From NCBI GenBank assembly GCA_946480245.1, contig CAMLIZ010000075.1, positions 1 to 21,214 on the forward strand: DNA of 21,214 nt, read 5' to 3'. The stretch comes from an uncultured Pseudomonadota bacterium (lineage in GTDB: Bacteria > Pseudomonadota > Gammaproteobacteria > Burkholderiales > Burkholderiaceae). Of this stretch, positions 21,062 to 21,214 are shown piece by piece (positions within the stretch are counted from its first letter, which is position 1; every line of letters begins with the position of its first letter). The notes beneath the pieces were generated by a model. That model did not search any database. It saw only the letters and a list, made by a program, of their open reading frames with translations, and was not told the origin of the DNA. The translations under genes were made by a program, and so were the position numbers.

Positions 21062-21214
21062 GTCAGACCCGCCTGCAGAGCGCCCTGGAATCCTGCGCCA
21101 ACGTCGCGGTCGGCTACTGCGTGGCGATCGCGTCCCAGCTGGTGATCCTCCCGGCATTTGGGGTTCATCTTCCCTTCACCAGCAACCTCGCCATCGGCGG
21201 CTGGTTCACCGTGG
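21058..21214 (+). CDS. DUF7220-like small membrane protein, cut by window edge
   Basis: The frame opens with ATG 21058 (4-nt overlap) and runs to the window end with 52 codons. It begins MSQTRLQSALESCANVAVGY and continues with a hydrophobic part (CVAIASQLVILPAFGVHLPF) and NLAIGGWFTV. This order, a short amphipathic start and then a membrane segment with 'LPAFG...NLAIG..FT', is typical of DUF7220, a small phage membrane family of unknown function. About 15-20 residues probably lie beyond the edge. Confidence 0.8.
   Translation, partial: MSQTRLQSALESCANVAVGYCVAIASQLVILPAFGVHLPFTSNLAIGGWFTV

Noticed and set aside
1..21214. Phage ends, attachment sites, host flanks or a target-site duplication
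   Set aside because: Both window edges fall inside phage-type genes, and no terminal repeat or chromosomal gene was seen.
1..21214. CRISPR array, rRNA, tRNA or insertion sequence
   Set aside because: No regularly spaced repeats, no RNA-gene signatures and no second transposase with terminal repeats were found by eye; the only transposase is the phage A protein.

Overview
The window is most of the early region and part of the late region of a Mu-like transposable phage or prophage. The DNA is very GC-rich, and its genes resemble those of Mu-like phages from Burkholderiales, so a betaproteobacterial host is likely. That host call is an inference from composition and gene style; no bacterial chromosomal gene or phage end is visible in the window.

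Layout. Two transcription blocks diverge from an AT-richer control region at about 11456-11543. The leftward block (minus strand, 11455 down to 1) holds, in order: a CI/LexA-type repressor; a lipoprotein gene overlapping the repressor's 3' end; a lysis cassette (M15-type endolysin, holin-like protein, Rz with a nested Rz1); a run of tail-fibre-like and small structural genes including a 727-aa fibre protein; a small membrane protein; and the DNA-packaging module in Mu gp25-gp29 order (DUF2730, gp26-like, DUF3486 small terminase, gp28-like large terminase, DUF935 portal). A gene truncated by the window edge follows. The rightward block (plus strand, 11544 to 21214) is the early operon: a Ner-like regulator with a Lys/Ala-rich tail, a 56-aa lipoprotein, small unknown proteins, a winged-helix protein, a DUF3102 protein, transposase A (DD35E), ATPase B, a set of small helix-turn-helix, zinc-binding and membrane proteins, Gam, a structured 214-nt intergenic stretch, a DUF2786 protein and a truncated DUF7220 protein. 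Most neighbours overlap by 4 nt (ATGA or GTGA), which points to translational coupling in both blocks.

How it works together. The repressor would hold the early promoter off in the lysogen. It carries an Ala-Gly site and a Ser/Lys dyad, so RecA-stimulated self-cleavage is expected to open the early operon. Ner then damps early transcription, A and B carry out replicative transposition, and Gam protects DNA ends. The leftward late genes then lyse the cell and package DNA. The divergent plan with a CI-like repressor recalls BcepMu more than Mu itself, where late genes run in the same direction as the early genes. The late activator (Mor/C type), the head and tail assembly genes and both phage ends lie outside the window.

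No wholly new multi-gene system stands out. The most interesting items are the repressor-linked lipoprotein, the fibre module lodged between lysis and packaging genes, the structured leader before the DUF2786 gene, the nested Rz1, the tiny lipoprotein after ner, and candidate operators at both control regions.
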